From positions 620,001 to 684,000 of the forward strand of contig NZ_CP003915.1 of the NCBI RefSeq assembly GCF_000521505.1: 64,000 nt of DNA. Direction: 5' to 3'. This stretch comes from Advenella mimigardefordensis DPN7 (lineage in GTDB: Bacteria; Pseudomonadota; Gammaproteobacteria; Burkholderiales; Burkholderiaceae_B). Both the position numbers and the translations under genes were made by a program. This document shows, in pieces, positions 62,965 to 64,000 of this stretch. Within the stretch, counting starts at the first letter, position 1. Each line of letters starts with the position of its first letter. The notes under the pieces are model-generated. The model did no database searches. It was given only the letters and a program-made list of their open reading frames with translations, and had not been told where the DNA came from.

Positions 62965-63002
62965 GTCCACAAGAGTGGATTCGCTCTTCAAAGGTTTGCT
63001 CC

Positions 63003-64000
63003 ATGAGCGCCATGCTTCAATCGTTTGCCTATCGGCTTTCGTCATTTCTGCGGGACCATAAAAAACTGCTTCGCAACCTGCAGTGGTGCGTTGTTGGTAT
63101 CTATTTTTTTCTCATTCTGGTCCCGGCCGCGTTGCCCTTGCCGGGCAATTCCGCACACATTTTTTCCAATCTGACCATTTTTGCCCAGTTTGCCTTCTGG
63201 GGTATCTGGTGGCCTTTCGTGCTGGTCTCCATGCCCCTGATGGGACGAGCGTGGTGCGGCTGGTTCTGTCCCGAGGGTATGCTCAGCGAATGGGCCAGCG
63301 AACATGGTCGTGGCCATGCCATTCCCAAGTGGATGCGCTGGGGTGGCTGGCCATTTGTGGCCTTTGCGCTGACAACGGTCTACGGCCAGCTGGTGAGCGT
63401 ATATCAATATCCCTGGGCGGTGCTGGCCGTATTAGGCGGTTCGACGGCAGCAGCGATGGTGATCGGCTATTTGTACGGCCGCAATAAACGGGTCTGGTGC
63501 AAGTATCTGTGCCCGGTCAACGGGGTGTTTCAGTTGCTGGCCAAACTGGCCCCCTGGCATTACAAGGTGAGTGAAGATGCCTGGCGGCATCCGGTTCGTC
63601 GCATTGAAACAGTCAATTGCGCGCCGCTGGTACCGCTGCGCCATATGAAGGGGGCCACCGACTGCCACATGTGCGGACGTTGCGCCGATTATCGCGGTGC
63701 GATTGCGCTCACCACCCGTTCGCCCGAGGAAGAAATTGTTGACGTGGCGCAAAACAGTGGGTGGCAGACGGCGCTGATCGTGTGGGGGCTGATGGGCATT
63801 GCCGTGGGTGCCTTCCTCTGGAGTGCCAGCCCTTGGTTTGTCAGCCTGAAACAGGGCATGGCCGAGTGGCTGGTTAACCGTGATATTTTCTGGCCGCTGG
63901 AGCAGAATGCGCCGTGGTTTATTCTGACGCACTATCCTGAAGTGAATGATTCCTTCAGCTGGCTCGACGGGTTTACCATTTTGCTGTTCATTTTTGGTAC
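63003..64000 (+). CDS. ftrD: Polyferredoxin-like membrane protein FtrD, partial (runs off the window)
   Basis: An ATG at 63003 (MSAMLQSFAYRLSSF) opens a frame that stays open to the right edge (332 codons seen). It has several hydrophobic segments and NapH/polyferredoxin-type cysteine motifs: RAWCGWFCPEGMLSEW, RVWCKYLCPVNGVFQ and DCHMCGRCADYRG. FtrD is thought to recycle electrons from iron oxidation by FtrB. The C-terminus and any further Fe-S motifs lie outside the window. It follows ftrC by 125 bp. Confidence 0.88.
   Translation, partial: MSAMLQSFAYRLSSFLRDHKKLLRNLQWCVVGIYFFLILVPAALPLPGNSAHIFSNLTIFAQFAFWGIWWPFVLVSMPLMGRAWCGWFCPEGMLSEWASEHGRGHAIPKWMRWGGWPFVAFALTTVYGQLVSVYQYPWAVLAVLGGSTAAAMVIGYLYGRNKRVWCKYLCPVNGVFQLLAKLAPWHYKVSEDAWRHPVRRIETVNCAPLVPLRHMKGATDCHMCGRCADYRGAIALTTRSPEEEIVDVAQNSGWQTALIVWGLMGIAVGAFLWSASPWFVSLKQGMAEWLVNRDIFWPLEQNAPWFILTHYPEVNDSFSWLDGFTILLFIFG

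Noticed and set aside
1..64000. CRISPR arrays, tRNA or rRNA genes, transposases, phage genes
   Set aside because: The intergenic regions were read for these. No spaced direct repeats, tRNA-like T-loops or mobile-element proteins were seen. The only tandem arrays are the 11-bp and 16-bp repeats listed.

Overview
The window looks like one chromosomal stretch of a betaproteobacterium of the family Alcaligenaceae (order Burkholderiales). Four things point that way: an intact kdsD-kdsC-lptC-lptA-lptB operon, a Bug-type (Bordetella uptake gene) solute receptor, an ftrABCD ferrous-iron uptake operon of the Bordetella type, and a ubiE/Tim44-like/ubiJ/ubiB set. Advenella is my best guess at genus, but that is inference from recall and was not tested. 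I see no rRNA, tRNA, insertion sequence, prophage or CRISPR array. Genes are dense and mostly in short operons.

Layout. 1-3.0 kb (minus): LPS transport and Kdo synthesis (lptB partial, lptA, lptC, kdsC, kdsD). 3.3-7.5 kb: purT and apt (plus), ilvA (minus), a YqaA-like membrane protein (plus). 7.6-10.3 kb (minus): 5-oxoprolinase pxpB-pxpC-pxpA. 10.4-12.6 kb (minus): phoR and phoB. 12.7-21.5 kb (plus): ubiE, a Tim44-like protein, an SsuB/SsuA/SsuC-type ABC importer with an extra binding protein, then ubiJ, ubiB and a stand-alone heptose-phosphate adenylyltransferase. 21.6-29.2 kb: single genes (GST with a divergent TetR regulator, pcm, thiD, ppk2, MarR with a divergent VOC protein, an NlpC/P60 lipoprotein, an Old Yellow Enzyme). 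29.5-38.9 kb (plus): RpiR regulator, isoaspartyl peptidase, gsiABCD-like peptide importer, S58 aminopeptidase and M55 D-aminopeptidase. 39.0-42.0 kb: VOC protein and Asp/Glu racemase (minus), glutathione reductase (plus). 42.1-45.9 kb: LysR regulator facing an SDR/SMP-30/Bug operon. 45.9-47.0 kb: an orphan PD-(D/E)XK-like protein that appears to be the C-terminal half of a larger ATPase-nuclease. 47.1-49.5 kb: D-amino acid dehydrogenase and a Thr/Ser dehydratase, divergent. 50.1-60.7 kb (plus): a C-P lyase locus, phnCDE-phnF-phnGHIJKL-phnM-phnN-phnP. 61.1-64.0 kb (plus): ftrABCD, with ftrD running off the window.

How the parts fit. The window holds both the phosphate-starvation regulators (PhoBR) and a phosphonate operon whose upstream region carries PhoB-type repeats on an 11-bp register, placed 10 bp before a -10-like hexamer. 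The 29.5-38.9 kb cluster reads as an import-and-cleave pathway for unusual peptides (isoaspartyl, beta-linked or D-residue). The ftr operon has a clear Fur-box candidate. Clear inverted repeats lie beside the TetR, MarR and LysR genes. Strong hairpins lie beside substrate-binding-protein genes in three ABC operons.

The least explained items are a 12-copy, 11-bp tandem array that starts on the phnP stop codon, the orphan nuclease-like gene, and a terminator-like hairpin inside the ftr operon. Nothing here is certainly a new system. All functions were read from the sequence without database searches.
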